Assembly (NCBI RefSeq): GCF_014842995.1
Contig: NZ_JACYXL010000001.1
Location: 931,183 to 995,182, forward strand
Direction of reading: 5' to 3'
DNA length: 64,000 nucleotides
Source of the DNA: Rhodanobacter sp. 7MK24
GTDB taxonomy: Bacteria; Pseudomonadota; Gammaproteobacteria; Xanthomonadales; Rhodanobacteraceae
The first letter of the stretch is position 1; the number at the start of each line of letters is the position of its first letter. Under the pieces are notes generated by a model. It was not told where the DNA came from. It did no database searches and worked only from the letters and a program-made list of their open reading frames with translations. A program made the translations under genes and the position numbers. Positions 26,608 through 39,819 of the stretch are shown here, piece after piece.

Positions 26608-27435
26608 TCAGGAATTCTGTGCGGTTTCGCCGTCTTCGGCGTCCGCGGGGGCCGCTGCCTCATCGGCAGTGGAGGGTTCGGTTTCGCCGGCTTCGGCTGG
26701 GTGTTCAGTTGTTTCGGCGGCGGCTCCGGCGTCCGCCTCGTCTGTTTCGTGATGGACGGCTTCGTGCCCGTGCTCGTCCGCCTCGGTGTGGGTGGCTTCG
26801 TGCTCGTCGGTTTCCGACTCGCCTGCTTCCACTTCGTCCGGATCGATCGGCAGGTCCTTGATGACGCGGGCGGGCAGCGGGGTCTGCTCGAAGCCCATCT
26901 GCGGATCTTCCATGTCGCGGATTTCGGACAACGGTGGAAGCTGATCCAATGATTTCAGGTTGAAGTAGTCAAGAAACGCGCGGGTGGTGCCGAACAGCGC
27001 CGGCCTGCCGGGCACGTCGCGGTAGCCGACAACGCGGATCCATTCGCGTTCTTCCATCGTCTTGATGATGTTGCTGGAGACCACGACACCACGGATTTGT
27101 TCGATCTCCGGGCGCGTGATCGGCTGCCGGTAGGCGATCAGCGCCAGCGTCTCCAGCAAGGCGCGCGAGTAGCGGCTGGGCTTCTCGGTCCACATGCGGG
27201 AGATCCACGGGTGCACGTCCTGGCGTACCTGGTAGCGGAAGCCGGAGGCGACCTCCTTCAGTTCCACGCCGCGGCCTTCGCAGTCGGCGCCCAGCGCTTC
27301 CAGCGTGCGGGCGATCTGTTCGTGGCCGACTTCGTCGGTTTCGCTGAACAGGTCGCCGATCTGGGCGACGGTCATCGGCTGGCTGGCGGCGAGCAGGGCC
27401 GCTTCGACGATGGGTTTGAGTTGCTCGATCTGCAT
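26608..27435 (-). CDS. scpB: segregation and condensation protein B
   Basis: 275 residues: a tandem winged-helix core of about 185 residues (LKPIVEAALLAASQPMTVAQI, SRYSRALLETLALIAYRQPITRPEIEQIRGV, PGRPALFGTT) and then an 85-residue acidic tail rich in Glu, Asp, His and Ala (for example DEHEATHTEADEHGHEAVHH). ScpB dimers bind ScpA and the SMC hinge-head complex for chromosome organisation. Starts 16 bases after scpA and ends 12 bases before rluB, so one operon. The tail is longer than in most ScpB proteins. Confidence 0.93.
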   Translation of the reverse strand: MQIEQLKPIVEAALLAASQPMTVAQIGDLFSETDEVGHEQIARTLEALGADCEGRGVELKEVASGFRYQVRQDVHPWISRMWTEKPSRYSRALLETLALIAYRQPITRPEIEQIRGVVVSSNIIKTMEEREWIRVVGYRDVPGRPALFGTTRAFLDYFNLKSLDQLPPLSEIRDMEDPQMGFEQTPLPARVIKDLPIDPDEVEAGESETDEHEATHTEADEHGHEAVHHETDEADAGAAAETTEHPAEAGETEPSTADEAAAPADAEDGETAQNS

Positions 27436-27451
27436 GGTTCCCGGTGCCGAT

Positions 27452-28420
27452 TCAGTGCGTGCCGTTGCCGGCGATGTCCGGCGTCTCGAACGCCGGTTCC
27501 GCGGCGCCCATATCGTTCGCGTCGTCCTGCTCCATCGCGTCGGCGAGGACCGCCTCGGCATCCACGCGCGCCTTCAGATAGATCGGTGCCAGCGGAGCCT
27601 CCTGCACGATCTCGATCAGCATTTCCTTGGCCAGTTCCAGCATGGCCAGGAAGGTGACCACCACGCCGAGGCGCCCTTCGCTGGCGTCGAACAGCGTTTC
27701 GAAGCGATGGAAGGCCGGCCCTTCCAGCTTGCCCAGCAACTCGCCCATGCGCTGGCGGACGCTGAGTGCCTCGCGCTTGATTGCATGATGGCCGAACAGT
27801 TCGGCACGATGCAGCACGTCCTTGAGCGCCAGCAGCATTTCCTTGAGATCCAGCGGCGGCGGCAGCTTGATCACATTGCGTTCGCCGGTGTCGGCCTGCG
27901 CAACGGCCGTGTCGCGTTCCATCCGGGGCAGCGACTCGATGTCCTCGGCCGCCTTCTTGAAGCGCTCGTACTCCTGCAGGCGGCGCACCAGCTCGGCGCG
28001 TGGGTCGTCCTCCAGGCCTTCCTCGGCGGGTGGCCGCGGCAGCAGCAGGCGCGACTTGATCTCGCCCAGGATCGCTGCCATCAGCAGGTACTCCGCGGCC
28101 AGCTCCAGCCGCATCGTTTCCCGCATCATGTCGATGTATTCCATGTATTGCCGGGTGATCTCGGCAATCGGAATGTCCAGGATGTCCAGGTTCTGCCGGC
28201 GGATCAGGTACAGCAGCAGATCCAGCGGACCCTCGAACGCCTCAAGGAAAACCTCCAGCGCATCCGGCGGGATGTACAGGTCCTGCGGCATTTGCAGCAC
28301 CGGTTCGCCGCGCACGATCGCCAGCGGCATTTCCTGCTGCTGGGGATGCGCCGCCTGGTTGTCCCGCAAGTTGTCCTGCGATGCGTCCGGGCCCTGCGGC
28401 CCGACTGGCTCGGTGCTCAT
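27452..28420 (-). CDS. scpA: segregation and condensation protein A (kleisin)
   Basis: 322 residues. FEGPLDLLLYLIRRQNLDILDIPIAEITRQYMEYI is the kleisin N-terminal segment, and LLMAAILGEIKSRLLLPRP continues it; the C-terminal winged helix has FLAMLELAKEM-type sequence (VVVTFLAMLELAKEMLIEIVQ). A disordered N-terminus of about 55 residues precedes the domain. ScpA links SMC heads and ScpB. First gene of the scpA-scpB-rluB operon; the region upstream has no gene for about 520 bases. Confidence 0.92.
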   Translation of the reverse strand: MSTEPVGPQGPDASQDNLRDNQAAHPQQQEMPLAIVRGEPVLQMPQDLYIPPDALEVFLEAFEGPLDLLLYLIRRQNLDILDIPIAEITRQYMEYIDMMRETMRLELAAEYLLMAAILGEIKSRLLLPRPPAEEGLEDDPRAELVRRLQEYERFKKAAEDIESLPRMERDTAVAQADTGERNVIKLPPPLDLKEMLLALKDVLHRAELFGHHAIKREALSVRQRMGELLGKLEGPAFHRFETLFDASEGRLGVVVTFLAMLELAKEMLIEIVQEAPLAPIYLKARVDAEAVLADAMEQDDANDMGAAEPAFETPDIAGNGTH

Positions 28421-28941
28421 CGATGCGTGTCATTGGGCCGCAAGGCGGCCGGCAGTGCGTCTGTTTTGGGTTGCCTTCTGCCAGGCGACGGCGCGGAGCG
28501 CGAGCCGTGTCTGGCCGGTGCAAGGCTATGCGGCGACGTGGAAAACGTCGTCAACGAATCGAGTGGTCTGGCTGGGGCATCAGGTGGGCGCCATCACTGC
28601 CAGGACTGGCCGTGGCGCCACGCGTGGGCGAAGAGTAGCGATTGGCTGGCGACAAGTCCAGCGAGTGTGACGTGTGGGTGGGTACCATGCATGCCTTGCA
28701 TGTGGAACACTCTGCGGTTGGCTCGTGGCGATATCGCCGGGCGAATCGCTCAAGTGACCTTGGGTGTCCGACGCGACGGCATGCGTCAGTTGCCGCGCGC
28801 GAAATATGGGACGAAGCGCGTTATGACGCCGTTTTCAGAGCTGGCATGTGGTTTGCTTGAGTGTGATGGCGGGCACGGTTTGCTGGTGCGATCCGCGGGG
28901 CTGTCGCCGTAGCGACGAGATGTGACAATCGAGGAGCTTTC
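28421..28941. other. gene-free stretch between scpA and the PilZ gene
   Basis: No gene, RNA or strong repeat seen in 521 bases. It should hold the promoters of scpA (minus strand) and of the PilZ gene (plus strand). Short frames here have neither family resemblance nor good ribosome binding sites. Confidence 0.55.
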
Positions 28942-29307
28942 ATGGTGAAGGACAGCAACGAAATGCCCGGCAGCGAAAGCGAACACTTGCGCCCGGCGCG
29001 CATGCAGATCGAGACGACGGTGCTGATGAGCCGCGGTGTTGAATCGCACCCCACCGAGCTGGTGGACATCTCGGCAACTGGCGTGCTGCTGCGTCGCCCC
29101 TTGGGCTGGACCGGAGAGGTGGGCCAGAGCTGGCTGCTGGACATGATCTTCGGCAGCGACCTGCACATCCATCTGGAGGCGCAGGTGGCGCGTGTGGCCG
29201 ACCATCACGTCGGTTTTTCCTACGTATGCATCCCCGAGGACAAGCAGGTGCCGTTGTGGAACCTGCTGGGCGGTTACGCCGATATCCTGGAGTCCTGGAA
29301 GGACTGA
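28942..29307 (+). CDS. PilZ-domain protein (putative cyclic-di-GMP effector)
   Basis: 121 residues, a single PilZ domain. The c-di-GMP motifs are an RPAR arginine cluster (about residue 17-20) and DISATGVLLR (about 43-52, the D/NxSxxG motif). The spacing from the first to the second motif and the closing beta strand GFSYVCIPEDKQVPLWNLLG are typical. A strong ribosome binding site GAGGAG lies upstream of the ATG. Single-domain PilZ proteins bind c-di-GMP and influence motility, pili or exopolysaccharide through a partner protein; the partner is not encoded nearby. Confidence 0.82.
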   Translation: MVKDSNEMPGSESEHLRPARMQIETTVLMSRGVESHPTELVDISATGVLLRRPLGWTGEVGQSWLLDMIFGSDLHIHLEAQVARVADHHVGFSYVCIPEDKQVPLWNLLGGYADILESWKD

Positions 29308-29341
29308 CCGCGATTGCGTGATTCCGCGAAACCGGTGGACT

Positions 29342-29369
29342 CGAAGGCCCCGCCCTGGCGGGGCCTTCG
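29342..29369. terminator. bidirectional terminator between PilZ gene and fadD
   Basis: A perfect 12-bp stem CGAAGGCCCCGC with its complement and a 4-base loop, followed by CCGTTT. It lies about 35 bases after the PilZ stop and just beyond the fadD stop on the other strand, so it can serve both converging genes. Confidence 0.75.
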
Positions 29370-29374
29370 CCGTT

Positions 29375-31066
29375 TCAGTGGGCGACGGCTGCGGCTTTCT
29401 TCTCGTCGCGCAACTCGCGGCGCAGGATCTTGCCGACATTGCTCTTGGGCAGTGCGTCGCGGAATTCGATGAACTTGGGCCGCTTGTAGCCGGTGAGATT
29501 GTCGCGGCAGAACTGCTTGAGCGCTTCCTCGGTAAGGTTCGGGTCCTTGCGGACAACGAACAGCTTGACCACCTCGCCGGAATGCTCGTCCGGAACGCCC
29601 ACCGCGGCTACCTCGGCCACGCCCGGATGCTGCATCACCGTGTCCTCGACCTCGTTCGGGTACACGTTGAAGCCGGACACCAGGATCATGTCCTTCTTGC
29701 GGTCGACGATGTAGACGTAGCCGGCTTCGTCCATCCTGGCGATATCACCGGTGTGCAGCCAACCATCGGCAGCGAGCACCTTGTCGGTTTCGTCGGGACG
29801 CTGCCAGTAGCCCTTCATCACCTGGGGGCCGTGCACCATCAGTTCGCCCACTTCGCCGGTCGGCAATGGCTGGTTCTCTTCCGACCAGATCGCCACCTCG
29901 GTGCTGGGCAGCGGCAGGCCGATCGAGCCGTTGTATTCCTTCAGGTCGGTGGGGTTGATGCACACGCCGGGCGAGGTTTCGGTGAGGCCGTAGGCTTCCG
30001 CCAAGGCGCAGCCCGTCACGCGTTGCCAGCGTTCCGCCACGGGACGTTGCACCGCCATGCCGCCGCCCAGCGAGATTTTCAGGTGCGAAAAATCCACTTC
30101 GGCGAAGCCGGGCGTGTTGAGCAGGCCGTTGAACAGGGTGTTGACGCCGGGCAGGATCGAGAAGGGCGCCTGTTTCAGTTCCTTGACGAAGCCGGGCATG
30201 TCGCGCGGATTGGTGATCAGCAGCGTGAGCGCACCCAACCGCGTGAACACCATGCCGCAGGCGGTCAGCGAGAAGATGTGGTACAGCGGCAGGGCGCCGA
30301 TGGCGACCTCCTCGCCGGGCTTCAGCGCGTCGCCGATCCAGGCGCCCACCTGCAGCATGTTGGCGACCATGTTGGCGTGGGTCAGCATGGCGCCCTTGGC
30401 CACGCCGGTGGTGCCGCCGGTGTACTGCAGGAAGGCGAGGTCGCCATGGCCGAGTTCCACCCGGGGCAACGGATGCGCGGCGCCCTGCGCCAGCGCGTCA
30501 CGGAAGCGCACCGCCTGCGGCAGGCTGTAGGGCGGCACCATCTTCTTCACGTGCTTGAGCACGAAGTTGACCAGTGCACCCTTGGGAAAGCCGAGCAGGT
30601 CACCAATGCCGGTGGTGACGATGTGCTGCACCTGGGTGTCGGCCACCGCTTGCTGCAGGGTGGCGGCGAAGTTGTCCAGCACCACGATGGCCTTGGCGCC
30701 GGAATCCACCAGCTGGTGCTTCAACTCGCGGGCGGTGTACATCGGGTTGGTGTTGACCACCACCAGCCCGGCACGCAACGCACCATACAGGGCGATCGGA
30801 TATTGCAGCACGTTCGGCATCATGATCGCGATGCGATCACCCTTGCCGAGCTTGAGGACGCCGGTGAGGTAGCCGGCGAACTGGCGGCTCAGGACATCGA
30901 TCTGACCATAGCTGAGGCGTTTGCCGAAATTGGCGAACGCAGGGCGGTCGCGGAAGCGCTGGAACGCTTCTTCCAGTACGGCGGCGACCGAGGCGTAGGC
31001 GGTGAGGTCGATCTCGGCGGGCACGCCTTGCGGATAATGATCCAGCCATGGACGCTCGTTGCTCAT
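29375..31066 (-). CDS. fadD: long-chain fatty acid-CoA ligase
   Basis: 563 residues, the usual FadD length. The AMP-binding motif [11 protein letters not shown] (215-225), [28 protein letters not shown] and the C-terminal [20 protein letters not shown], and [14 protein letters not shown] with its catalytic lysine are all present. It activates fatty acids to acyl-CoA for beta-oxidation or phospholipid use, at the inner membrane. The ATG at 31066 starts [16 protein letters not shown], the family start; the frame is open further but not conserved. Confidence 0.93.
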   Translation of the reverse strand: MSNERPWLDHYPQGVPAEIDLTAYASVAAVLEEAFQRFRDRPAFANFGKRLSYGQIDVLSRQFAGYLTGVLKLGKGDRIAIMMPNVLQYPIALYGALRAGLVVVNTNPMYTARELKHQLVDSGAKAIVVLDNFAATLQQAVADTQVQHIVTTGIGDLLGFPKGALVNFVLKHVKKMVPPYSLPQAVRFRDALAQGAAHPLPRVELGHGDLAFLQYTGGTTGVAKGAMLTHANMVANMLQVGAWIGDALKPGEEVAIGALPLYHIFSLTACGMVFTRLGALTLLITNPRDMPGFVKELKQAPFSILPGVNTLFNGLLNTPGFAEVDFSHLKISLGGGMAVQRPVAERWQRVTGCALAEAYGLTETSPGVCINPTDLKEYNGSIGLPLPSTEVAIWSEENQPLPTGEVGELMVHGPQVMKGYWQRPDETDKVLAADGWLHTGDIARMDEAGYVYIVDRKKDMILVSGFNVYPNEVEDTVMQHPGVAEVAAVGVPDEHSGEVVKLFVVRKDPNLTEEALKQFCRDNLTGYKRPKFIEFRDALPKSNVGKILRRELRDEKKAAAVAH

Positions 31067-31202
31067 GTGCTTGCTCGACTCCTGATCGCGATCGCCCGGG
31101 AGAGCGATACCCCTCACCGCATTGGAGCATGCGCGCGCGTACGGCGGCAAGGCGCGCAGCATGTTCTCACTGCGATCGTCCATGGCCGCGGGGATCAAAC
31201 GG

Positions 31203-31220
31203 GCGGCCATCCATGGCCGC
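31203..31220. repeat. short interrupted palindrome upstream of fadD
   Basis: GCGGCCAT-CC-ATGGCCGC: 8-base arms around CC, the same architecture as the hairpins between cysJ and cysI, with a related stem (compare GCCGCCAT-CC-ATGGCGGC at 5280). Located between acnA and fadD. Confidence 0.5.
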
Positions 31221-31269
31221 GCTGCTCACCAATGACGCCTACCGCGATTCAAGGGTGTCGCGGCTGCAC

Positions 31270-34017
<2,748 letters not shown>

Positions 34018-34224
34018 GGCTTGACTCCGGTGGCTCGAATCTGGCGAGGGGAACTGCCGCGATGCTACGCCACTGAACGTGAGCGGTATCGCAAGGCGGC
34101 ATTGCACGATTTCGAATGCTGCCGGAAACAGGTTTCCGTTGCTGGGGGCGCGGGCCGGCTGGCAAAATTGGCGGCTGAAAGAAGCGGTTGATCGCGCCGG
34201 CACCGGCGATCCTCGCCACCCTTC

Positions 34225-34246
34225 GCTCCCCTGCATGCAGGGGAGC
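34225..34246. promoter_or_regulatory. 22-bp perfect palindrome upstream of acnB
   Basis: Half-site GCTCCCCTGCA and its exact complement, with no spacer, 28 bases before the acnB ATG. It may be an operator, a leader hairpin or a short repeat; partly similar CTCC...GGAG hairpins occur at 38035-38055 and 48820-48900, so a repeat is quite possible. Confidence 0.45.
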
Positions 34247-34274
34247 AGCCAATCCCCGCCACAGGACGAGCCAC

Positions 34275-36878
34275 ATGCTTACCGCCTATCGCCAACATGC
34301 TGCCGAGCGCGCCGCGCTGGGCATCCCGCCGCTGCCGCTGTCGGCCCAGCAGACCGCCGAGCTGGTCGAGCTGCTGAAGAACCCGCCGGCTGGCGAAGAA
34401 GCGTTCCTCGTCGACCTGATCACCAACCGTGTGCCGGCTGGCGTGGACGATGCGGCCAAGGTCAAGGCCTCGTACCTGGCCGCTGTGGCGTTCGGCACCG
34501 AGCAGTGCGCGCTGATCTCGCGCGAGAAGGCCACCGAACTGCTCGGCACCATGCTGGGCGGCTACAACATCCATCCGCTGATCGAGCTGCTCGACGACGC
34601 GCAGATCGGCACCGTCGCCGCCAACGCGCTCAAGCACACCTTGCTGATGTTTGACGCCTTCCATGACGTCAAGGAAAAGGCCCAATCCAATAGCGCGCCG
34701 GGCAACGCCAACGCCAAAGCCGTGCTGCAGAGCTGGGCCGACGCCGAATGGTTCACCAGCAAGCCGGAAGTGCCGCAGAGCCTGACCGTCACCGTGTTCA
34801 AGGTGCCGGGCGAAACCAATACCGACGACCTGTCGCCGGCCCCGGACGCCACCACGCGCCCGGACATCCCGCTCCACGCGCTGGCCATGCTGAAGAACAA
34901 GCGCGACGGCGCCCCGTTCGAGCCGGAGGAAGACGGCAAGCGCGGCCCCATCCAGCTCATCCAGGACCTGACCAAGCAGGGTCATCTGGTGGCCTACGTG
35001 GGTGACGTGGTCGGCACCGGCTCCAGCCGCAAGTCCGCCACCAACTCGGTGCTGTGGTTCACCGGCGAAGACATCCCGTTCATCCCGAACAAGCGCTTCG
35101 GCGGCGTGTGCCTGGGCAGCAAGATCGCCCCGATCTTCTACAACACCATGGAAGACGCCGGCGCGCTGCCGATCGAACTCGATGTCTCCAAGATGGAGAT
35201 GGGCGACGTCGTCGAACTGCGTCCGTACGACGGCAAGGCGCTGAAGAACGGCGAAGTGATCGCCGAATTCCAGGTGAAGTCCGATGTGCTGTTCGACGAA
35301 GTGCGCGCCGGCGGCCGCATTCCGCTGATCATCGGTCGCGGCCTCACCGCCAAGGCGCGCGAGGCGCTGGGCCTGCCGGTCTCCACCTTGTTCCGCCTGC
35401 CGCAACAGCCCGCCGACACCGGCAAGGGCTACACGCTGGCGCAGAAGATGGTCGGTCGCGCGGTCGGCCTGCCGGAAGGCCAGGGCGTGCGCCCGGGCAC
35501 CTACTGCGAGCCGAAGATGACCTCGGTCGGTTCGCAGGACACCACCGGCCCGATGACCCGCGACGAGCTGAAGGACCTGGCTTGCCTGGGCTTCTCGGCC
35601 GACCTCGTCATGCAGTCGTTCTGCCACACTGCTGCTTACCCGAAGCCGGTGGACGTGAAGACCCACCACACGCTGCCGGAATTCATCAGCACGCGTGGCG
35701 GTATCTCGCTGCGCCCGGGTGACGGTGTGATCCATAGCTGGCTCAACCGCATGCTGCTGCCCGACACCGTCGGCACCGGCGGCGACAGCCACACGCGTTT
35801 CCCGATCGGTATCTCGTTCCCGGCCGGCTCGGGCCTGGTGGCCTTCGCCGCCGCCACGGGCGTGATGCCGCTGGACATGCCGGAATCCGTGCTGGTGCGC
35901 TTCAAGGGCGAACTGCAACCGGGCGTCACCCTGCGTGACCTGGTCAACGCGATCCCGCTGTACGCGATCAAGCAGGGCCTGCTGACCGTGGCCAAGCAGG
36001 GCAAGAAGAACATCTTCTCCGGCCGCATCCTGGAAATCGAAGGTCTGCCGAACCTCAAGGTGGAGCAGGCGTTCGAGCTGTCCGACGCCTCGGCCGAACG
36101 TTCCGCCGCCGGTTGCACGGTGCATTTGGACAAGGCGCCGATCATCGAATACATCAACAGCAACATCACCCTGCTGAAGGTGATGATCGCCCAGGGCTAC
36201 AAGGACCCGCGCAGCCTGGAGCGCCGCATCAAGGCGATGGAAGCATGGCTGGCCAACCCGCAGCTGCTGGAACGCGATGCGGACGCCGAGTACGCCGCCG
36301 TGATCGAGATCGACCTGGCCGACGTGCACGAGCCCATCGTGGCCTGCCCGAACGACCCGGACGACGTGAAGACGCTCAGCGACGTGGCAGGCGCCACCAT
36401 CGACGAGGTGTTCATCGGCTCGTGCATGACGAATATTGGTCACTTCCGGGCAGCGGCCAAGCTGCTGGAAGGCAAGCGCGACATCCCGACCAAGCTGTGG
36501 GTGGCCCCACCGACCAAGATGGATGCCAGCGAGCTGACCAACGAAGGCGTCTACGGCACCTTCGGCACCGCCGGCGCGCGCATGGAAATGCCGGGCTGCT
36601 CGCTGTGCATGGGCAACCAGGCGCAGGTGCGCGAGGGCGCCACGGTGTTCTCCACCTCCACCCGCAACTTCCCCAACCGCCTCGGCAAGAACTCCAACGT
36701 GTACCTGGGTTCGGCGGAACTTGCCGCGATCTGCTCGCGTCTCGGCCGCATCCCGACCAGGGACGAGTACATGGCCGACATCGGCGTCATCAACGCCAAC
36801 GGCGAGAAGATCTACCGCTACATGAACTTCGACAAGATCCAGGACTACAAGGAAGTCGCGGATACCGTCGCTGCATAA
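34275..36878 (+). CDS. acnB: aconitate hydratase B / 2-methylisocitrate dehydratase
   Basis: 867 residues (E. coli AcnB 865). The AcnB domain order is seen: an N-terminal HEAT-like helical domain ([19 protein letters not shown] onward), a swivel domain near the N-terminus, then the Fe-S domains with [12 protein letters not shown] and [14 protein letters not shown] carrying the cluster cysteines. It is the main TCA-cycle aconitase in many gamma-proteobacteria. Having both acnA and acnB divergent from one 257-base region is worth noting. Start ATG 34275 follows GGACGAG. Ends with a rho-independent-like hairpin 48 bases downstream. Confidence 0.95.
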   Translation: MLTAYRQHAAERAALGIPPLPLSAQQTAELVELLKNPPAGEEAFLVDLITNRVPAGVDDAAKVKASYLAAVAFGTEQCALISREKATELLGTMLGGYNIHPLIELLDDAQIGTVAANALKHTLLMFDAFHDVKEKAQSNSAPGNANAKAVLQSWADAEWFTSKPEVPQSLTVTVFKVPGETNTDDLSPAPDATTRPDIPLHALAMLKNKRDGAPFEPEEDGKRGPIQLIQDLTKQGHLVAYVGDVVGTGSSRKSATNSVLWFTGEDIPFIPNKRFGGVCLGSKIAPIFYNTMEDAGALPIELDVSKMEMGDVVELRPYDGKALKNGEVIAEFQVKSDVLFDEVRAGGRIPLIIGRGLTAKAREALGLPVSTLFRLPQQPADTGKGYTLAQKMVGRAVGLPEGQGVRPGTYCEPKMTSVGSQDTTGPMTRDELKDLACLGFSADLVMQSFCHTAAYPKPVDVKTHHTLPEFISTRGGISLRPGDGVIHSWLNRMLLPDTVGTGGDSHTRFPIGISFPAGSGLVAFAAATGVMPLDMPESVLVRFKGELQPGVTLRDLVNAIPLYAIKQGLLTVAKQGKKNIFSGRILEIEGLPNLKVEQAFELSDASAERSAAGCTVHLDKAPIIEYINSNITLLKVMIAQGYKDPRSLERRIKAMEAWLANPQLLERDADAEYAAVIEIDLADVHEPIVACPNDPDDVKTLSDVAGATIDEVFIGSCMTNIGHFRAAAKLLEGKRDIPTKLWVAPPTKMDASELTNEGVYGTFGTAGARMEMPGCSLCMGNQAQVREGATVFSTSTRNFPNRLGKNSNVYLGSAELAAICSRLGRIPTRDEYMADIGVINANGEKIYRYMNFDKIQDYKEVADTVAA

Positions 36879-36925
36879 GCTGCACGCGTCTCCGCCCTCC
36901 CGAAGGGAAAGTGGCTTGAAACAAG

Positions 36926-36952
36926 CGAAGCCCGGCCGCGTGCCGGGCTTCG
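36926..36952. terminator. acnB terminator
   Basis: An 11-bp stem CGAAGCCCGGC with its complement and a 5-base loop, followed by TCGTTTAT. It starts 48 bases after the acnB stop. Confidence 0.8.
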
Positions 36953-36993
36953 TCGTTTATGCTGCGCCCATGGTGGCAACCACGGGCGCACGG

Positions 36994-37887
36994 ATGATCT
37001 CTTCGCACATTTCGGCGGTCTCGCTGCGCGACCTGATGATGGTGCAGGCGGTGCATCGCCACGGCAGCTTCAACAGCGCGGCGCGGGCCATGCACATCAG
37101 CCCGTCCGGGCTGTCGCACCAGGTGCAGAAGGTGGAGCAGGCGCTGGGTGCCCCGTTGTTCGAACGCGGCGGCCGCAAAGTGGTGCCTACAGCGGGCGGC
37201 TGGCGGCTGCTGGAACGCATCGATGCCCTGATCGCCGCGGCGGAACTGCTGCAGCAGACCGCACGTGCCGGTGCGGTGGCCTTTGGCGGCGAGCTGCGGC
37301 TTGGCGTACCGGCCTCGCTGGGTCCCTACCTGCTGCCGCATCTGATCGAACCCTTCCCGCAGCATTTTCCTGGTGTGCGGCTGGGCATCTCCGAGGGCAA
37401 GCCGCGCGGCTTGCTGCGCCGCCTGCACGAGGCCGAGCTGGATGCCGTGCTGGCGCCGCTCGCGCCGCTGGCCAGCGGCATCGCGATGCAGCCGCTGTTC
37501 TTCGAACCATGGGAAGCGATGCTGCGCGCCGATCATCCGTTGGCCGGCCGTCGCAGCGTGGCATTGGAGCAACTGGAAAAGGCGGACGCGATCCTGATGG
37601 CCGAGAGCCACGCCGATGGCGACGGCCACGTGCAGGACGTGAGCCTGGAAAGCCTGGCTGCCCTGGTCAGCCTGCGCGGCGGCCACGCGTTGGTCCCTGT
37701 GCTGGCGCACGAGCGGCTGGCTTCCAAGCCCGACATCGTGCTGGCGAAGATCAAAGGTCAGGTATCGGGTCGCGAGATCGCGTTGTACTGGCGCGAGGCC
37801 ACGCCGTGGGGCTCCGATCTGGCCGCCTTCGCCAAGCTGCTGCGCGCCCTGGCGAAGCAGCTGCCAGGACTGAAACTGCTCGGCTAG
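36994..37887 (+). CDS. LysR-family transcriptional regulator
   Basis: 297 residues. VSLRDLMMVQAVHRHGSFNSAARAMHISPSGLSHQVQKVEQALGAPLFER is the helix-turn-helix, and the effector domain shows LRLGVPASLGPYLLPHLI, DAVLAPLAPL and LVSLRGGHALVPVLAHERLA. It resembles the OxyR/CysL-like branch but contains no cysteine at all, so it is not a peroxide sensor of the OxyR type. The start is uncertain: ATG 36994 is favoured by family length, while 36970 would place it 8 residues earlier. The acnB terminator precedes it. Target unknown. Confidence 0.82.
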   Translation: MISSHISAVSLRDLMMVQAVHRHGSFNSAARAMHISPSGLSHQVQKVEQALGAPLFERGGRKVVPTAGGWRLLERIDALIAAAELLQQTARAGAVAFGGELRLGVPASLGPYLLPHLIEPFPQHFPGVRLGISEGKPRGLLRRLHEAELDAVLAPLAPLASGIAMQPLFFEPWEAMLRADHPLAGRRSVALEQLEKADAILMAESHADGDGHVQDVSLESLAALVSLRGGHALVPVLAHERLASKPDIVLAKIKGQVSGREIALYWREATPWGSDLAAFAKLLRALAKQLPGLKLLG

Positions 37888-38034
37888 CAGATCGGAACGG
37901 CGCTTGCCGTCTCGGCTGTCGAGCTCCTCTCTCTGCGGAAGAGGGGGAGGGTACGGTTGGAGCGCGGCAGTTAGCCTTGTCGCAGGGTTCGCCGCCGCGC
38001 CTCGTTCGCACCCTCATCCGGCGCGGCGCGACTC

Positions 38035-38055
38035 CCTTCTCCCGCAGGGAGAAGG
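38035..38055 (-). terminator. hairpin downstream of hflD
   Basis: CCTTCTCCC-GCA-GGGAGAAGG, a perfect 9-bp stem with a 3-base loop, 8 bases beyond the hflD stop. No T-run. Similar CTCCC/GGGAG hairpins recur in this genome segment, so it may be a repeat that also ends transcription. Confidence 0.5.
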
Positions 38056-38062
38056 CAAACCT

Positions 38063-38686
38063 TCAGCGACCGCCCAGCGTGGAGCCTGTGAGCAGTCCCC
38101 GCGCCAGCATGCTGCATTGCTTGCGGAACAGCAGCAGTTGCCACTGGCGGCCGCCGAGCTGGCGCCACAGCACAGCAGAGCGCACCGCCGAGAGCAGGTT
38201 GCTGCGCACCTTCTCGACAGTGGCCGATTGCTGCAGATGTTGCGGGTTGCCATTGACCATCACACGCGGACGCAGGGTGGACAGGGTGGACGCGTAGAGC
38301 TCGGCCAGACGCGCGGTGACCTGGCTGGAGCTCTGGCCGAAATGCTCGGCCTGTCGCTGCGCGGCACGGATGCCCTGCTGCAGGCGGTCCAGCAGCTCCG
38401 GCCGGCCGGACAGGCTGCGCTCCAGCCGCATCACGGTCATCGCCATGCGTGTCACGCTCATGTCGTCGCCGCTTTCGTCGAGTTGGGACACCAGGGTGCG
38501 CAGGCCCAGCCGCACGCTGGCGATGTTGCCGTACACGCCCACCACGGAAGGCGCATCGATGCGGAACACGCTGGCGATGCCGGCATCCATCGCGGTCTCG
38601 TCGCAGCGGCCCTGGTTGGCGAGCTGCTGCACCAGTGCGCAGGCCTGGTAGAGGCCTGCCAACGCCAGCACGCGTTCCTCGTTCAT
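38063..38686 (-). CDS. hflD: high frequency lysogenization protein HflD homologue
   Basis: 207 residues (E. coli 213). The family pattern is seen along the length: LALAGLYQACALVQQLANQGRCD, GIASVFRIDAPSVVGVYG, ARLAELYASTLSTLRPRVMVNGNPQHLQQ and VRSNLLSAVRSAVLWRQLGG. HflD is a membrane-associated protein first found as a lambda CII inhibitor; its own cellular role is unclear. ATG 38686 was chosen; a TTG at 38710 would overlap the mnmA stop (TTGA) and is the alternative. The gene directly follows mnmA, as in E. coli. Confidence 0.87.
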   Translation of the reverse strand: MNEERVLALAGLYQACALVQQLANQGRCDETAMDAGIASVFRIDAPSVVGVYGNIASVRLGLRTLVSQLDESGDDMSVTRMAMTVMRLERSLSGRPELLDRLQQGIRAAQRQAEHFGQSSSQVTARLAELYASTLSTLRPRVMVNGNPQHLQQSATVEKVRSNLLSAVRSAVLWRQLGGRQWQLLLFRKQCSMLARGLLTGSTLGGR

Positions 38687-38706
38687 CGCAAAAGCGTCAA
38701 GCACCG

Positions 38707-39819
38707 TCAATTCTCGTTTCGTATATTGGGTAAGCCGCCGAAAGGCGCATCGGTGGCGGCGATCACCGCGCCGCCGAGGCAGGCCTCGCCGTCGTAGAAC
38801 ACCACCGATTGTCCGGGGGTCACTGCACGTTGCGGGGTGTCGAAGCGGACTTCAAGGCTGTCTTCCAGCACGTGCACTTCGCAGCTCTGGTCGGCCTGGC
38901 GGTAACGGGTCTTGGCAGTGCAGCGGAAATGGCCGGCCGGCGCGCGGCCAGCCACCCAGGTCGGCGCCTCGCTGCGCAGCGCGTGCGAATCCAGCCAGCG
39001 GTTGGCATTGCCTTGCGCCACGTAGAGCACGTTGGACGCCACGTCCTTGCCCACCACGTACCACGGTTCGCCGCTGGCGCCGTGGCGGCCGCCGATGCCC
39101 AGCCCGTTGCGCTGGCCCAGCGTGTAGTACATCGCGCCCTGGTGTTCGCCGACCAACTCGCCCTCGGGCGTGCGCATCTCGCCGGTCCGTGCCGGGATGT
39201 ATTGCGCGAGGAAGCTGCGGAAGTCGCGCTCGCCGATGAAGCAGATGCCGGTGGAATCCTTCTTCGCGTGGGTGGGAAGATTGGCGGCGAGCGCCATTCC
39301 ACGCACGCGCGCTTTCTCGATTTCGCCCACCGGGAACAGCGTGGCGGCGAGTTGCGCCTGACCCAGCGCGTGCAGGAAATAGGTTTGGTCCTTGGTCGCG
39401 TCTGCCGCGCGCAGCAGGCGGTATTCGCCGTCCGTGCTGCTCACGCGAGCGTAGTGGCCGGTGGCGATCTTCTCCGCGCCAAGTGCGTGAGCCTCGTCCA
39501 GGAAGGTCTTGAACTTGATCTCGCGGTTGCACAGCACGTCGGGGTTGGGCGTGCGGCCGGCGCGGTATTCGCTGAGGAAGTGCTCGAACACGCCGTCCCA
39601 GTATTCGGCGGCGAAATTGCGCGTATGGAAGGGAATGCCGAGCCGGCCGCACACGGCCACGGCGTCCTTGCGGTCGGCATCGGCGGTGCAGGGGCCCGAG
39701 CGATCGTCTTCCTCCCAGTTCTGCATGAACAGGCCTTCGACCTCATGGCCGGCCTGTTGCAGCAGCAACGCCGCCACCGAGGAATCGACGCCGCCGGAAA
39801 CGCCCAGCATCACCTTCAT
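38707..39819 (-). CDS. mnmA: tRNA 2-thiouridylase
   Basis: 370 residues (E. coli 368). The ATP pyrophosphatase PP-loop GVSGGVDSS (6-14), the catalytic pair [10 protein letters not shown] and STGICFIGE (nucleophile and persulfide cysteines) and TGHYAR are present. It inserts sulfur at position 2 of wobble uridine in Lys, Glu and Gln tRNAs, receiving it from the IscS-Tus relay. Its start overlaps the nudJ stop (ATGA), so nudJ-mnmA-hflD is one operon, as in E. coli. Confidence 0.95.
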   Translation of the reverse strand: MKVMLGVSGGVDSSVAALLLQQAGHEVEGLFMQNWEEDDRSGPCTADADRKDAVAVCGRLGIPFHTRNFAAEYWDGVFEHFLSEYRAGRTPNPDVLCNREIKFKTFLDEAHALGAEKIATGHYARVSSTDGEYRLLRAADATKDQTYFLHALGQAQLAATLFPVGEIEKARVRGMALAANLPTHAKKDSTGICFIGERDFRSFLAQYIPARTGEMRTPEGELVGEHQGAMYYTLGQRNGLGIGGRHGASGEPWYVVGKDVASNVLYVAQGNANRWLDSHALRSEAPTWVAGRAPAGHFRCTAKTRYRQADQSCEVHVLEDSLEVRFDTPQRAVTPGQSVVFYDGEACLGGAVIAATDAPFGGLPNIRNEN

